From contig OZ024897.1 in assembly GCA_964017195.1 (NCBI GenBank), forward strand, positions 5,956,360 through 6,020,359: a DNA stretch of 64,000 nucleotides, given 5' to 3'. This document shows, piece by piece, positions 34,872-46,360 of the stretch. The stretch comes from Siderastrea radians. Its lineage: Eukaryota; Cnidaria; Anthozoa; Scleractinia; Rhizangiidae. Made by a program: the position numbers and the translations under genes. Under the pieces are notes generated by a model, which saw nothing but the letters and a program-made list of their open reading frames with translations, searched no databases and was not told the DNA's origin. Each line of letters opens with the position of its first letter. Position 1 is the stretch's first letter.

Positions 34872-37800
34872 TTAGCTGGTGTGGCTGGTGCATTTTTCAG
34901 GCAGCGTCCAGAACTCGTTGATGGCAGCCCGTGTTTCGAACTCATAGAGTATCTTCTTCTCAGCCCAGTAAGACAGTCTCCTCCAGCTAAATTTTCGCCA
35001 CTGATAGAAAATTCCAGCACTCAACTCCAATGCCGTCAGGCGAGCATTCAGGGTCAGACACCACTTGCCTTCATAGTAGGACAGTGTCAGAGGGAGACCA
35101 ATTCGCATTAATTCGCCATCTCCGTAGACACCAGCTCGGAGAATGTAGGCGGAAATGTATCCTTCAATACTTGCTGTCACTTCGGCAAAGGGCTCAATCT
35201 GACAAAAAAAAATACGATCATTTTTAAATGGAAGAAAAGCGCTTTGAATCTTAGATAAATAACACTGGTAATGAAATTTATCGTGTCCTCTTGTGACATT
35301 CATATCTCAGGTAATAGAAAGCTTAGCCTAAAACCTTGGAATAACATTTTTTTTTCCTAAGAGGTGGACGCAGATGTTTCCTTTGTCCACTCAAAGGACA
35401 AACTAAATACAAGCCACTTGTTCAGTACACGACCGCTGCGATTGCCCGGCTAACAGCGGACCTATAAAGGATTGTTGTTGGTAACAGTGACTGTCATATC
35501 GATAACTGCCTGAACATAAGTCATCTTTAAGGTCAAGTAGATGCTGTAGAGTGTGGCATTTATGTCCCTGATACATGAATTTCTTGTGTTATTGGCTGTG
35601 ACGTCATTGGACAGTTTTGGGACGTTTTGTCCGTCTTTTGTATGTCTTCTTTTTACTCCGTCTTTTGGGAGTGACATGGTCAGTTTGATCAGCTGCCATC
35701 TATTGTGTGATTGCTCCACAAAGCTTCAGGTTTTGAAGACATAAATTCCTAAGATCCTTCTTTCCTGAAAACGTTTTAAGGGCCCCCTTGAAAGTTGTTG
35801 TTTTCGATTCTCTGTGGTGCCTCCTTGTGCGGATTTTTGAGGCCTTTGGTAAAGCTGCATTCATCATTCAAGCTTACTCCACTCCTACACTATGGAGAAT
35901 GCTAAAGATCTTAAACATTTATAATATATAGATTAATCCAAGACTAAAAGCGGAGCTCCACATTTTTTTGGCTGCTACTGATGAGGTCTTGAAAATACTC
36001 TCATTGAAGTCCTTATATTAAAAAGACAAAATTTATTTTCCCCTCTGAGAATCGAATACGAACCGTTCGCGTCAGAGCAACGCGCGAAAGATCGCGCGAT
36101 GTATCCGTTGAGCTAAGCTAAGACGTCACCTAAATTCGCTTTAATTCAGGGGCACCCAACGACAATTTTCGGGAAAATATCTGTTCGGAAGACGATTTGA
36201 GATCTAGAATTTTCGGAACGTTTGTTGTAAAATTTCTTGCTTGCCTGCCTCTTCTAGGATTTTCGAACATCTAAAATATGGTATTATTGCCCATTTTTTA
36301 ACGGATTTCTACCCTTAAAAGGTCACCTAGAATTTTCGGGAGCCTTTTTCTGGCTAAAATTTTCGAAAAGGTAAGTTTTGATCCCTATAATTTTCGGATC
36401 ACTAGACTTTCAGCTAAGAAATCCGAACAGATGAAAAGTTTTTAGGGGATAAAAATACGCCTATATCTACCATTTAAATACTAAAATACGTTCAATAATG
36501 CTAAGTTAAGTGGTTTTGAACTATATTCTCGTTGGGTGCCCCTGTTTAATTGTAATACTTGTTTATCGTTCGCAGCCTGTTTATTGATCGCAGCTCGATC
36601 GAGATAAACACGAAGTGTTTTTGTAGGGAAAATGTGTTAGGACCGCCGCAAAAACCATGGTTGTGGACAGAAAAAACCAGAAGGCACTAGCTCTGCCATA
36701 TTTGGTGACCGAGGCGAAATGCTGCGAACTCAAGCGTTGTGCCGACCGAGTTCACAGAGGGGAACACAACAAATATAAAGTCCGAGAAAAAAGATTTCGC
36801 AACTTGAACTTTTCGCCTTCCACCAAAAAGACAAATGAGTATTCTTTATATTTCGCTATAATTAAATTTTGCTTTCTTGTAATTCTAGAATTAATTTATT
36901 TCTTGCATACAGAAAACAAGCTGGAGGTCTTCTTTTAAGGACGTTCGCGCTAATTGTTTCTGCGCAGACTACTGCGCACGCAATTCACGTCACGATGCCA
37001 TGCCACGTCAGGCATGTTGAAGAAATATGGAAATATAAAGCGCTAGTGGGCATTTTAATATCTATTCACGGGTTTAACTCTCTTAAATGTTCGGTGACCC
37101 CAGATTTTCTTTTGATAGACCACTTTCTTTATCGATTATCTACGTTTTGTGAAAAATTGAAGAAAATCTGTGTTGTGGAAGTTTGATTTTTTTCAACTTT
37201 TCTGTCCACGCATCATCGAATTTCGCTATTATTTTAGCTGCACAATGTTAGCAAAGCCCACCTTAAAAATTGAATTTAACTGAAAGGATGACATCGGTTC
37301 AAGTAACTTACTTGACAGACTCACTTATATGAAATTTGACTAAGAAAGTGGGCCTACAGCGAATCATTTTTATTTTATTTTCAACTAACAACTGAGGTCA
37401 TGTTGAGTTACGAGGACCGATTTTTCAAAATTAGGGTAGTTTTTCATGCGCTTTTTTTCGAAAACGAAGTCGCTGACCTCCCAATTATTTTGCATTTCTG
37501 ACATAGGTAACTCATCATCTGACTGTAGCAAAGTATCAAAAAAATCTGTTTTGTAGAACCGGACATCCAACCAATACCCACAATTTGGGAAGCAATTAGA
37601 TAGTTTCTTGGACGGTTTTTTCTTGGATGCGTGGGTTAATAAGTGTTGCATTGGTAAAGTAAAAGGTGTTTATTCTAAATTAGTAAACCAGATTTCGCGT
37701 TTTATACCTTTACGGCTAACTGGGGTGGAATCAACGAGTTCCCTTCAGGAGGAAAGCTCAGCTTGTACTCGACTCTGATTGTTAAGCTGAAATCCACTCC

Positions 37801-40800
37801 AAGTTTTAAGAAAAATACAGAAACAGAAATGGGCTGAAAATAGAATGAAAATGAGTGAGTATTCACAAAATCACATAAACACTTTTCCACATTATAGTAA
37901 AAGATTGAATCCCAAGGGTATCAGTAACTACTACGTTGAAAATGGTTTCTACGTGGCACCATGATTCCTTAACACGGTATAAACAAATGTCTGTCAAAAT
38001 GATTGTGGTGGAAATGTGAAGTTCAATGGATAATAAAATTTTCTACCCAACTGGAATTTTAGATAGAGTCTGAAAGTCCTGTGATTATAACTATCGCTTA
38101 GATACTTTTGAAGCTTGAAACATTTGACGGGGTAGAAAATCTCCACCCAACCCTTCCCCCACCCGCCGTATCCCTTCCCCAAGCTGAATAGGAAATAAAA
38201 AGCAGTCACTTACTATTTTTGTTTTCCACTGTCTCCCTTCATGAATTTCTTTTCCTTCCTCCAATTGTTTTTGTTTGTACGTCTTACTAAACACGGTGAA
38301 GCTTTTACTTCCTATAGCAAGCTTGCCTTCGACTTCTATTTGCAAGCCTTTTTCATCTTTCACCGAAACGTGAGCAGTTCCCTTTATTTTGATTCCAAGA
38401 ACTTTCTTCTGAAACAATGTCACCGGGTGAATGACACTTAGTTTAGTGGGCCCGGCCTTTTGCCAAACTTGAGCAACCACGCTGTTTCCTCTTCGGACCC
38501 GGCTCAGAGGGACTAAGGACGAGTTTGTTGAGTTATTTTGTTGGCTGGACAATGACACATTTGATGGCGTTTCTGCAGGGTCTTCGTCGACAGACAAAAT
38601 AGCCGCAGTTTTTGGAACAACGAGCTTTACAAAAAGGTGGAACTTATCTGCTTCAGATTCAGCGTACCCGAAGTAGTCGGTTTCAATGAGTGAGACGTGG
38701 CTTTTCAAAGTTATTTTCATTACTGTAACATCAAAACCACCTTTACTGTGAGTCAGCTCTCCCAAATGTAACTGTCCCGAAAAATGAGTATGACTCTCTG
38801 CGATCATTCCATTGCTCTTGTTAATGGACGCAAAATCAGAATATTTCATGTGCAAATCGATTTCTGATGACATGTTTACGAAATCTAAGTGATTGAAATG
38901 ATTTTTGATGAAAACTGCGTCCTTATCTGAAGTGTTTGCTTCTCTGTTCATTTTCACGGAGCCAGGAAGCAAAGGAGATTCTTCAGGTTTTGAGTCAGCC
39001 CCTTTTTTTCCATCCACTTTTACATAGAGGTCGCGTTTCACAGTTGGGAGTAGCTGCTGGAGGATGCTGAATACGAGTCGCAATTGTTCTTTATCCGTGG
39101 AATTACTTCCATAGACTTCAACTGACTCGCCTGCCCCGTAGTTTGGTGTTCTGGCAATATAAAATCAGAAGAGAGATATCAAAAGGAAAGCATTTTTTTA
39201 TCTTGGGGAATGAAGTTGAAAACCCTGCAGCATCACAGTAGGATTGCAAAAGAAATAGATCCGACTAAACTTCCACAGCAAACCTGTGGTTCATTACGCC
39301 CATGTGCCCCGGCACCATCGCCTAAGAGGGACGGGCTTGACAGAATCTCTCCTCCTTCCCTACCTTTCTCCCCCTCTTCAATGTCATCAGTTTTGATCAG
39401 TTGGGTGGGCTACATCCCACTTCAGTGAAATAACCGCTCAAATATGCAATAAGGCTCGATTTCCGCCGCTCACTCGGTTCCGGTTTTCCTCCCGAAAAGC
39501 GGCTGGTTATCGAGCCTTATATATGCGACATTCGTGGTGCAAAACTTCTCCACGTTTAAGGGAATCAATTGTACGCTTTTCCAAACCTGAAAACTAAATG
39601 CTATAGATACGAGTAAACATACTCAAAATTAATAACAATATTAACCTTGAATGAAGCTGGAGTCGAACAAGGAAGTAGTCTGTCATTATTTGGATGCCTT
39701 TAATGTCCACATTTCCACCCACGTGGGACAGGTTGAATTTCATTAGGAACCAGTACTCCTCTGACGTCTTGTTAAGAACCCGGATGCCGACTATCGCACG
39801 GATACTACCTGGAATGAACAAAAGACAGACAGTTTTAACTTCCATGGGTATACACTAACAGCAATACGGGGAAGGATACCTGTTAACGAATATTCTCTCC
39901 CTTAATCGTTCTTGCAGAGAAGATAACTGTAATTTTAATATTCTTTGCATCCACTATTATTAAAACAATTTTAAAATGTATAGCTCTTTTCCATGTTCAG
40001 TACGTGTCAGTTACTGCAGATCGCATTGATAGTAGACAAGGACCGGAGTGTTTGATGGGGGTTACTTAAATTGTATTTTAAGTGTTATAATAGAAGTGAT
40101 AAAGAAATAGTAATGAAAATAATCATCAAGCATCTAATTTTAACAATTGGGTTTTCGTAATCTTTTAAAGGCCCAGGATGACTTTTGATCTAAGTGACCG
40201 CGACCTGATAAGGTTCAATATTTATGGCAATATACTTAGAGAAGATATTTGTTCACAAGCATTCTTTTTGTTATTCAAGTTTGTTAACCATTAAAACAAA
40301 TGCTCTTTGTTTCAAAAGCCAATCGACCTTTAATTGGCACATTAACGGCAGTAGCTGACGTCAACGGTGTCTACAGTGTCTAAGTCTACGATCGGATGTA
40401 GAACATTGGACCAATTGCAACAAGTTGCTGCTCAATGAAGCCAAGACAAAAACCTTGCTTGTTACAGGAAAACGCCTTCAGGACAAAGTACCACCCAACT
40501 CGCTATCCCTAGTTACTTCAAGTGGGAAGGCTCTTGAGCAGATGGACACTGTCCGACTCCTAGGAGTGGATATAGACAGTCACCTCTCCTTCACAGATCA
40601 CGTGGAGAGAATGTGTAAAAAGATCTCACAAAGGATAGGTGTGCTAAATAGGATCAAAGCTTGTTTACCTTTTAAAGGATGCTTTATTATAATGCTATGA
40701 TTAAGCCTTTGTTCAGTTACGGTAGTGTAGCTTGGCAATCACGTTGTTCTAATGTTTGTATCTCTAGGATTTTCAGACTACAGAAAAGAGCCGCTAGGGT

Positions 40801-41411
40801 AATTTTAAATAGAGAAACTCAGGCGCCTACTCTACCGTTATTCAACAAACTGAAATGGCTTTCTTTTTACACTGACACTTTAATATCTAAGTGTGCGATA
40901 TTGTTTAAACGTATCCAGTTGTCTGTTCCAGACTACCTTATAGAAGCGCTAAAGCTCAATAGTTCTTTACACTCTAGAAACAATAGATTTTCAAAGTTGA
41001 ACTTTTTAACACCACGTTACCGATTAACGACTGAAGGAGGAAGTACGTTTTTAGTAACCGCCATAGAACAATGGAATATGTTAGGAGCAGACCCAAAAAA
41101 GGAAATCACCGTTAAATCGTTCAGGCGTGCTTTGCACCAGAAATTGTTGAAAAATCAGCAATTTTTGCCTCATTTTTAATTTTCTATATTATTTCTTTCA
41201 ATTCTTATATTAGTTTTTATCAATTAATTTCTTTCTTTCTTTTGTTTTTCATTACATGTATATATTTATATTTATGTAGTAGGTTTTAGATTTTTATATA
41301 ACTCATTGTAAATATTTTTTAGATAATTCATTGTAAATATCTTAGAAAGTTAGGAGGGCCACAAATTTATTAGTGCTTCGCACTATTTCGTGCTACCCTC
41401 ATTAAATAAAG

Positions 41412-41497
<86 letters not shown>

Positions 41498-42597
41498 ATA
41501 AATGAGATAAATGAGACCAATACTGATTCCTTACCTAATTATTCAGCTCAGTGTGAAAATTAGAGTATGTTGCTTATCTAGCTAATATCGTAAGCTCTTG
41601 TACTTACAGTAAAGATCGCAAAAAGTTCCTATCACTGAACAAAGTAATTGTATCGGATTACAGATGTTAACCCGAGCCCCTCGAAAGATTCCTGAAAAAT
41701 AGGACTAATCGCCCCAAAGATATCACAACTGAATACAATACATTTATTAGTTACGTCCCCAATGGGCTCGCTTTCCAGCCGTTTTACGCACCTCATATAT
41801 TGGTTCTCTTTCATTCGATATCCAGCGCGCCCTCTTAGAATAATTGTTAAATATCGGCGACGTCCAGAAATATCCCAACATCAACTAAAGGCTTCTTGAT
41901 TTGAATCATAAGAGACGCACATATATTACTGTTATCAAATTTGAAGTTGTGTAATAAACGATACCCATACATCCACATACTACTGTAATTATTACAAGGT
42001 GGTTTTCGTAATATGGAAAATTAACGGGTTTTGCCTTTAGGGTTTCTAGAAAATCAATAACAACAATAATTTGAAAATGAAGTTCCTGCTTTCATATTGG
42101 TTTCATTCCCAAAGAGTTTTAATCACAACATATAAAATCCCATTACTTTATTCGTTTTGTAAAAAATATTCGATTGATATTGGAAACATAAAATCGAATT
42201 TATAATACCTTTTCTTCATGGGGTCCCCGAAGGTCTGACTATATCTTTAATTCAGAATGCGGTAAGGACAACAGAAATAAAAATCATATTCTCTTGGTAA
42301 GGACAACAAATACATATTAAGACAAAAGTACAAGTGTTTTAAAACAAACATACCCTTCTGTATTTCTCCCACGTGTACTTCTATGTCCTGATCCACTTGA
42401 TATGTCAGTGTTTCGCCTTCTTTCAAATTGACTTCAACCAAACGAGCATTTGGCGTCGCTTTCTCCAGCGAGAAAACCGCAACCAAAGAAACCACTGCTC
42501 CGAGTAAAAAAAACAAAGTCACACTGATTGCAGCGACTTTGGTTTTACGGGAAGAGTTACTCGAACTCTGTGCGTCGCTGAATTCCGCTTTCGGCAT
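34872..42597 (-). CDS. Gene D: type II membrane glycoprotein, 598 aa, five exons
   Basis: Exons from the 5' end are 42354-42597, 39646-39808, 38214-39150, 37708-37833 and 34872-35198. All have AG/GT borders, phases agree, and the sum is 1797 nt. A short cytoplasmic N-terminus (MPKAEFSD) leads to a membrane segment (VTLFFLLGAVVSLVAVF), with no cleavable signal, so type II topology. The ectodomain has many N-glycosylation sites (NKT, NLS, NST, NTS, NMS, NKS, NVS, NSS) and a furin-type site RVRRG near its middle (about 38490). The last exon (EPFAEVTASIEGYI, GLPLTLSYYEGKWCLTL, FYQWRKF, LPEKC) is compact and Cys-containing. A relation to lipid-transfer or vitellogenin-type domains is possible but unproven. 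The long last intron contains a MITE and a tRNA-like sequence. Confidence 0.75.
36042..36121 (-). repeat. tRNA-like sequence (possible SINE head)
   Basis: On the minus strand TTAGCTTAGCTCAACGGATA resembles a Pol III A box, and GTATTCGATTCTC about 50 nt later a B box. The stems do not pair well, so it is not a functional tRNA; most likely a tRNA-derived SINE head in the gene D intron. Confidence 0.35.
36147..36544. mobile_element. hAT-like MITE, TIR CAGGGGCACCCAACGA
   Basis: Ends CAGGGGCACCCAACGA and TCGTTGGGTGCCCCTG are exact inverses. TTTAATT flanks both sides (7 bp, with the 8th mismatching), fitting the 8-bp duplications of hAT elements. The interior repeats AATTTTCGG; no transposase. Confidence 0.8.
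36600..37650. other. Gene D intron with short unassigned frames
   Basis: Open frames at 36657-36938 (plus) and 37385-37651 (minus; contains CFPNCGYW) have no splice support or family recognition. They may be transposon remnants. Confidence 0.3.
39450..39522. repeat. Short palindromic element
   Basis: ATAAGGCTCGAT and ATCGAGCCTTAT are inverse ends of a stretch of about 70 bp in the gene D intron. Confidence 0.55.
40360..41500 (+). mobile_element. 5'-truncated LINE with (TTA)n tail
   Basis: Reads as the C-terminal half of a non-LTR reverse transcriptase: LLLNEAKTKTLLVTGK, VRLLGVDIDSHLSFTDHV, YYNAMIKPLFSYGS and RLQKRAARVIL, ending at the stop near 41179. One frameshift lies near 40680. The 3' end has AATAAA and a long ATT/TTA microsatellite, the style of CR1/L2-like LINEs. 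It lies in the first intron of gene D on the opposite strand. Confidence 0.82.
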
Positions 42598-43260
42598 GGG
42601 TGCGTTTTCGTCAGCCGTGGCACACCGTTGAAATGCTTAGATCATCGAGCAAGTGTAGAGATGAAGAGACGAGGGCGATGACCGAACCAGTCCCTTTTGT
42701 AAGTGATTGATGACTAAAACAATTTTCCGTGGATGTCCGATTCAGTCGAAAAATGTAGCAGAACAAGTAGCTGAAGTTGTTTTTGACTTAGGAATGTTGT
42801 GCTCCTTTCGGCGCTAAACAGTCGGTTATCATTATAATATTGTACAAATTCCCCGGTGCGTTTCCATAAAAGGCTCTTTGTCTGGAGAGTAGACTTCATT
42901 TTTTCTTGAAGTCTATTCTGGAAAAAAATGAATAGATGCCTTTCACACATAAGGCTCTTTGTCTGGAGAATAGACTTCATACTTTTCCAACCTTTCAATT
43001 GCAGAGTTCACGGACCGTGAACCTTAACATTGCCAGTCTGGGCAAGACAATACCAGTCTTGAAACGAAACAACAATACCATGTTTAAATATTAGTTAACA
43101 GCATAAAAGAGTAAGAGAGGGGGTACTTAAAAAAAACTATATTACGTAAATTGCCCAGTGTTGTACACATGTGGAATGTAGCTTTGTCTTAAGAAATATT
43201 TTTATCTAACAACAAGCTGCAAATGAACGTGCGTTAGAAAACATAAATGTGTGATGTAAT
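42598..43260. other. Upstream region of gene D
   Basis: Likely promoter side of gene D. Two copies of AAGGCTCTTTGTCTGGAGA (about 42878 and 42952) form an imperfect repeat. No gene. Confidence 0.45.
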
Positions 43261-43261
43261 A

Positions 43262-43384
43262 TTTCAAAAACGAGTGCGAGAGCTTCATCAGGCCGTATCC
43301 AAACACCGAGAAACAGATGAAAGCCATGTTTCGAGGTGTTTAGATACCCTGATGAAGCACGAAGCACGAGTTTTTGAAATGACT
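43262..43384. repeat. Palindromic MITE-like element
   Basis: TTTCAAAAACGAGTGC and GCTTCATCAGG near the left end return inverted at the right end (CCTGATGAAGC, GCACGAGTTTTTGAAA). Arms about 43 bp. Confidence 0.65.
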
Positions 43385-43533
43385 TCTCAGTCGCGCATAC
43401 TAAACAATAGATAATCAACACTTTACTGACAAGCAAAATTTGTTTGCTTTTGTGTGCAAAAGCTTGTGATCCGAGCACGTAGTTGGTTGTTTGCAATACC
43501 GTCAAAAATGCCACGTTTTTTCGCAAACCATTT

Positions 43534-43678
43534 ATGGCAATGCTTATATTTGCTTTGGCGTCCTTTTCAATCGCGACAGAACTACCGTCGGAATCATCCT
43601 GTTTCGACTGCAAGAAAGTTGTAGAGACAAAAATATCCTTACTGGCTCTGTGGAGGCCTAAAAGTAAACTTGAGGAAG
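43534..43678 (+). CDS. Possible first exon of a secreted peptide
   Basis: ATG at 43534 gives MAMLIFALASFSIATELP, a plausible signal peptide, then SSCFDCKK and a strong donor GGAAG|GTAAGT at 43679 (phase 1). The frame is open further upstream as well. No second exon identified. The minus strand is also open across this region, so coding is uncertain. Confidence 0.33.
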
Positions 43679-43701
43679 GTAAGTCAGGAAGCGGCAAGTG
43701 A

Positions 43702-45422
43702 AGCGAGTAATAAAATTTGCTGTTATCAACCCGGGAAGCGCAGGAATTCAAAGATTACCTTCACCGAGTGCGAAGATTGAAGAACAGTAAGAGCTTTCCC
43801 AGCAAGTCTCAGGTACAATCGAGAAAAAAATTTTCACAGTGTTAACCAATGTTCACGAATAGCTTTGTAAACGTATATCTCATGAACTGCAATGTAAACG
43901 TAAATGCTAACTGCAAACAATGATTTATCATGGAAGGTAATAAACCTTTGTTCAAGCACTGCATTGTTTTTGCTAATTGATTTCCAAACACACGTGTTTG
44001 GATTTCCCACTACGTGTGTTTGGATATCCAAACACGCGTGATCTCATCTGTTCTTTACCGGGGTATAAAGGGCCATCCATGTGACCCAAATGGGGCCAAG
44101 CAATTGGTTTATTACCTCATGCATATATTGTTCCTATCCAACAATGTTTTATATTAACGTGATTCCCTGGAAAAAGAATCTGCCATAGATTTGTAATGAA
44201 AGTTGGCGCAAATATGCAACAAGTCATGTAGGTGGTAAAATTGCAATCGTTTTAGTGGTAAACTGCTCTCTCTGTTTGTAGAGTGCGTGCTGCTTGTTCA
44301 TGTTCAGTATAATATCATTCGTGCTTTCTATACGAGGACTGTAAGGGGAAGGGGGGGTACAAGTTATTAGCAGTCATGTAACCATGAATCTGAATGAAAG
44401 CGGCTTTCTCAGTAAGCTTTGAGATGAATGGTAAATTGCTCACTAGTGTTTTCTAAAATGAATTCAGCTCCAAGTTTTTTCAGCAGAGGGAAGACCAAGG
44501 CGTCCTTCCAGTTGTCCGGAAAATGACCCGTTTGTAGAGAGCCAATTATTACAGAGAGATTGTAGAGCCAATTATTACAATTAGTACTTATATCTATCAA
44601 TTATAGATATATGTACTTTGAGAATATGTTACTCTTTGCAGATAAGACATTTTATTTACATTGTAAATTGTTCAGTATTTACATTTTTATTAATTTTAAA
44701 CTGGTTGTAATGCGCATTTGAAAATCTTGCAGATTGATATTTGCCACCCACAACTTTATCCTCTCTTGAAATAAATTTGTTATAAATTTGTTATTAAACT
44801 GCTGACGAATACAGTAATAACCGCGATTAGGCAATAACCGCGCGAAGCCATTATGCTCAATATTTCAACTGCAGGTTGATATTTCATCCATAAGTTGACT
44901 TTAAAATACATATGTATAGTCATCTGTGTCGTACAAAATATGTCCGAAAAGCTTCAATTTTAAACTTCAATTTTTCAAAAAGTACACGATGAAGACGGTA
45001 GCTTGATGTGCGGTCGTCTTACCTAAATGGCTTTTTTCGTAGGATTTCTTTAAACTGTGCAAAATCTGAGCATAGATTTTTGCCTGCGGTTTGCCTGTGT
45101 CATATAAATAGGGAACGTTGACACACACATGGTAACGTTGTTATTGTAATGTAACATGCTTAAGTTTGTTTACCTTGCGTGACGTAATCCTGACGTCACG
45201 ATTGTATGACCAAAAGATCGGAACCGGAAGTTTAAGGCAAGCGCTAAAAGAAAACCGGAAGTTTACGAAGACTGTGTAGACCGAGACAAAACCGGATGAG
45301 TATGGCAAGTGACCAAAAAAAACAGTCCGATTTCTTGACCAGCGGTCGCCTATAGTGACGGCTCTAATAATTTTTAAAAATGGGGATCACCGAGCTCGAT
45401 TTTGCAGTAGCGCTCACAAAGT
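43702..45422. other. Intergenic
   Basis: AT-rich. Short palindromes with CACACGTGTTTGGAT (about 43980-44038). No supported gene. Confidence 0.4.
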
Positions 45423-45830
45423 TCACAGCGCAATTTTCATCCAATTTAATATCCGAGCGAGGACTGGCAAAAGTTTCAAAATGGGGTCCATGGAGTGCCA
45501 CGCACATTGGAATGGAGCAAATGAAATGTATTTCATCACTATCCTGACGCAAATTAAGTAAAAACTATCAGGATTTGCTGCCGCGTTTGTGTTTAAGTCA
45601 AAGTTTGGTTGTCCATGCGAAGTGCCAGTTACTCGCTGAGTTTTGTTTGTGTGGCAGACATAAATTTCGCCACAATCTGGATTACAGCAGGTAATATAGA
45701 GAAAGGACCCTAGTCCTGAGAGTGTTTTATCCGTAATACTTGACAATTTCAGAGGCTCAGCACACGTATTACATCCACTATCGAGTGATTTAGGGAGCTG
45801 GTAAAGCACAACAACTCGCCTACCACTCAT
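45423..45830 (-). pseudogene. Mutator-like transposase N-terminal fragment
   Basis: The minus-strand frame starts at 45830 (MSGRRVVV) and contains CNTCAEPL, GLGSFLYITC, CGEIYVCHTNK and GQPNFDLNTNAA. This order is familiar from Mutator-type transposase proteins common in cnidarian genomes. The frame then degenerates; catalytic parts are missing. Truncated, inactive. Confidence 0.45.
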
Positions 45831-46360
45831 TTTTTTTATACATTACCAAAACCCAACTCACCCTTTTTCTTCAATTTATTTCTTTAATAGAGCGAAATCG
45901 CCCTTTTCTATGGTGGGAAAGGCAGGCTTTTTTCACAAAAAGTGCCAACTTTGATGTCGCATTGTTATGCGCAGTGCAAACCAGGGAATCACCTCAATGA
46001 CCTCCCGAAATTAGAGATAGAAGAAGCTTGCAAAATCTGACCGGCAGTAACCCTTGATCTCGTTACCTTCGGAATTTGAAGCTAAATTTGTACAAAGCAT
46101 CAAATCCGATAACAACAGCTCCTTCAATGAACAATGCAGAATGATTATCGCGCATAAGAACATCGGGATTGGACAGCGGTCACTTGATTGACATGTGTTC
46201 GATTGCCTCCACCAATCACCGCCTTTTCTTTAAGAAGCGCGCGCTATGATTTAACAATAGTTCAACTGCGTTGCTAACACAAACAAACCCAAGTTCGCAC
46301 TTTCATAGTCAGTGACTTGCCTTCCGAACAGTCTGCAAAAATTGCTTAAGTGTTTTCACC
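45831..46360 (+). promoter_or_regulatory. Upstream region of gene B
   Basis: About 500 bp before the gene B start. A TTTAAGAAG box lies near 46229 and a GCGCGC patch follows, but no certain core promoter element. Inferred from position only. Confidence 0.3.

Noticed and set aside
36042..36121. Functional tRNA gene
   Set aside because: A and B boxes are recognisable but the stems do not pair; treated as SINE-like relic.
43206..43751. 181-codon minus-strand frame
   Set aside because: Runs through a palindromic MITE and opposite a better plus-strand exon; no start or splice support.
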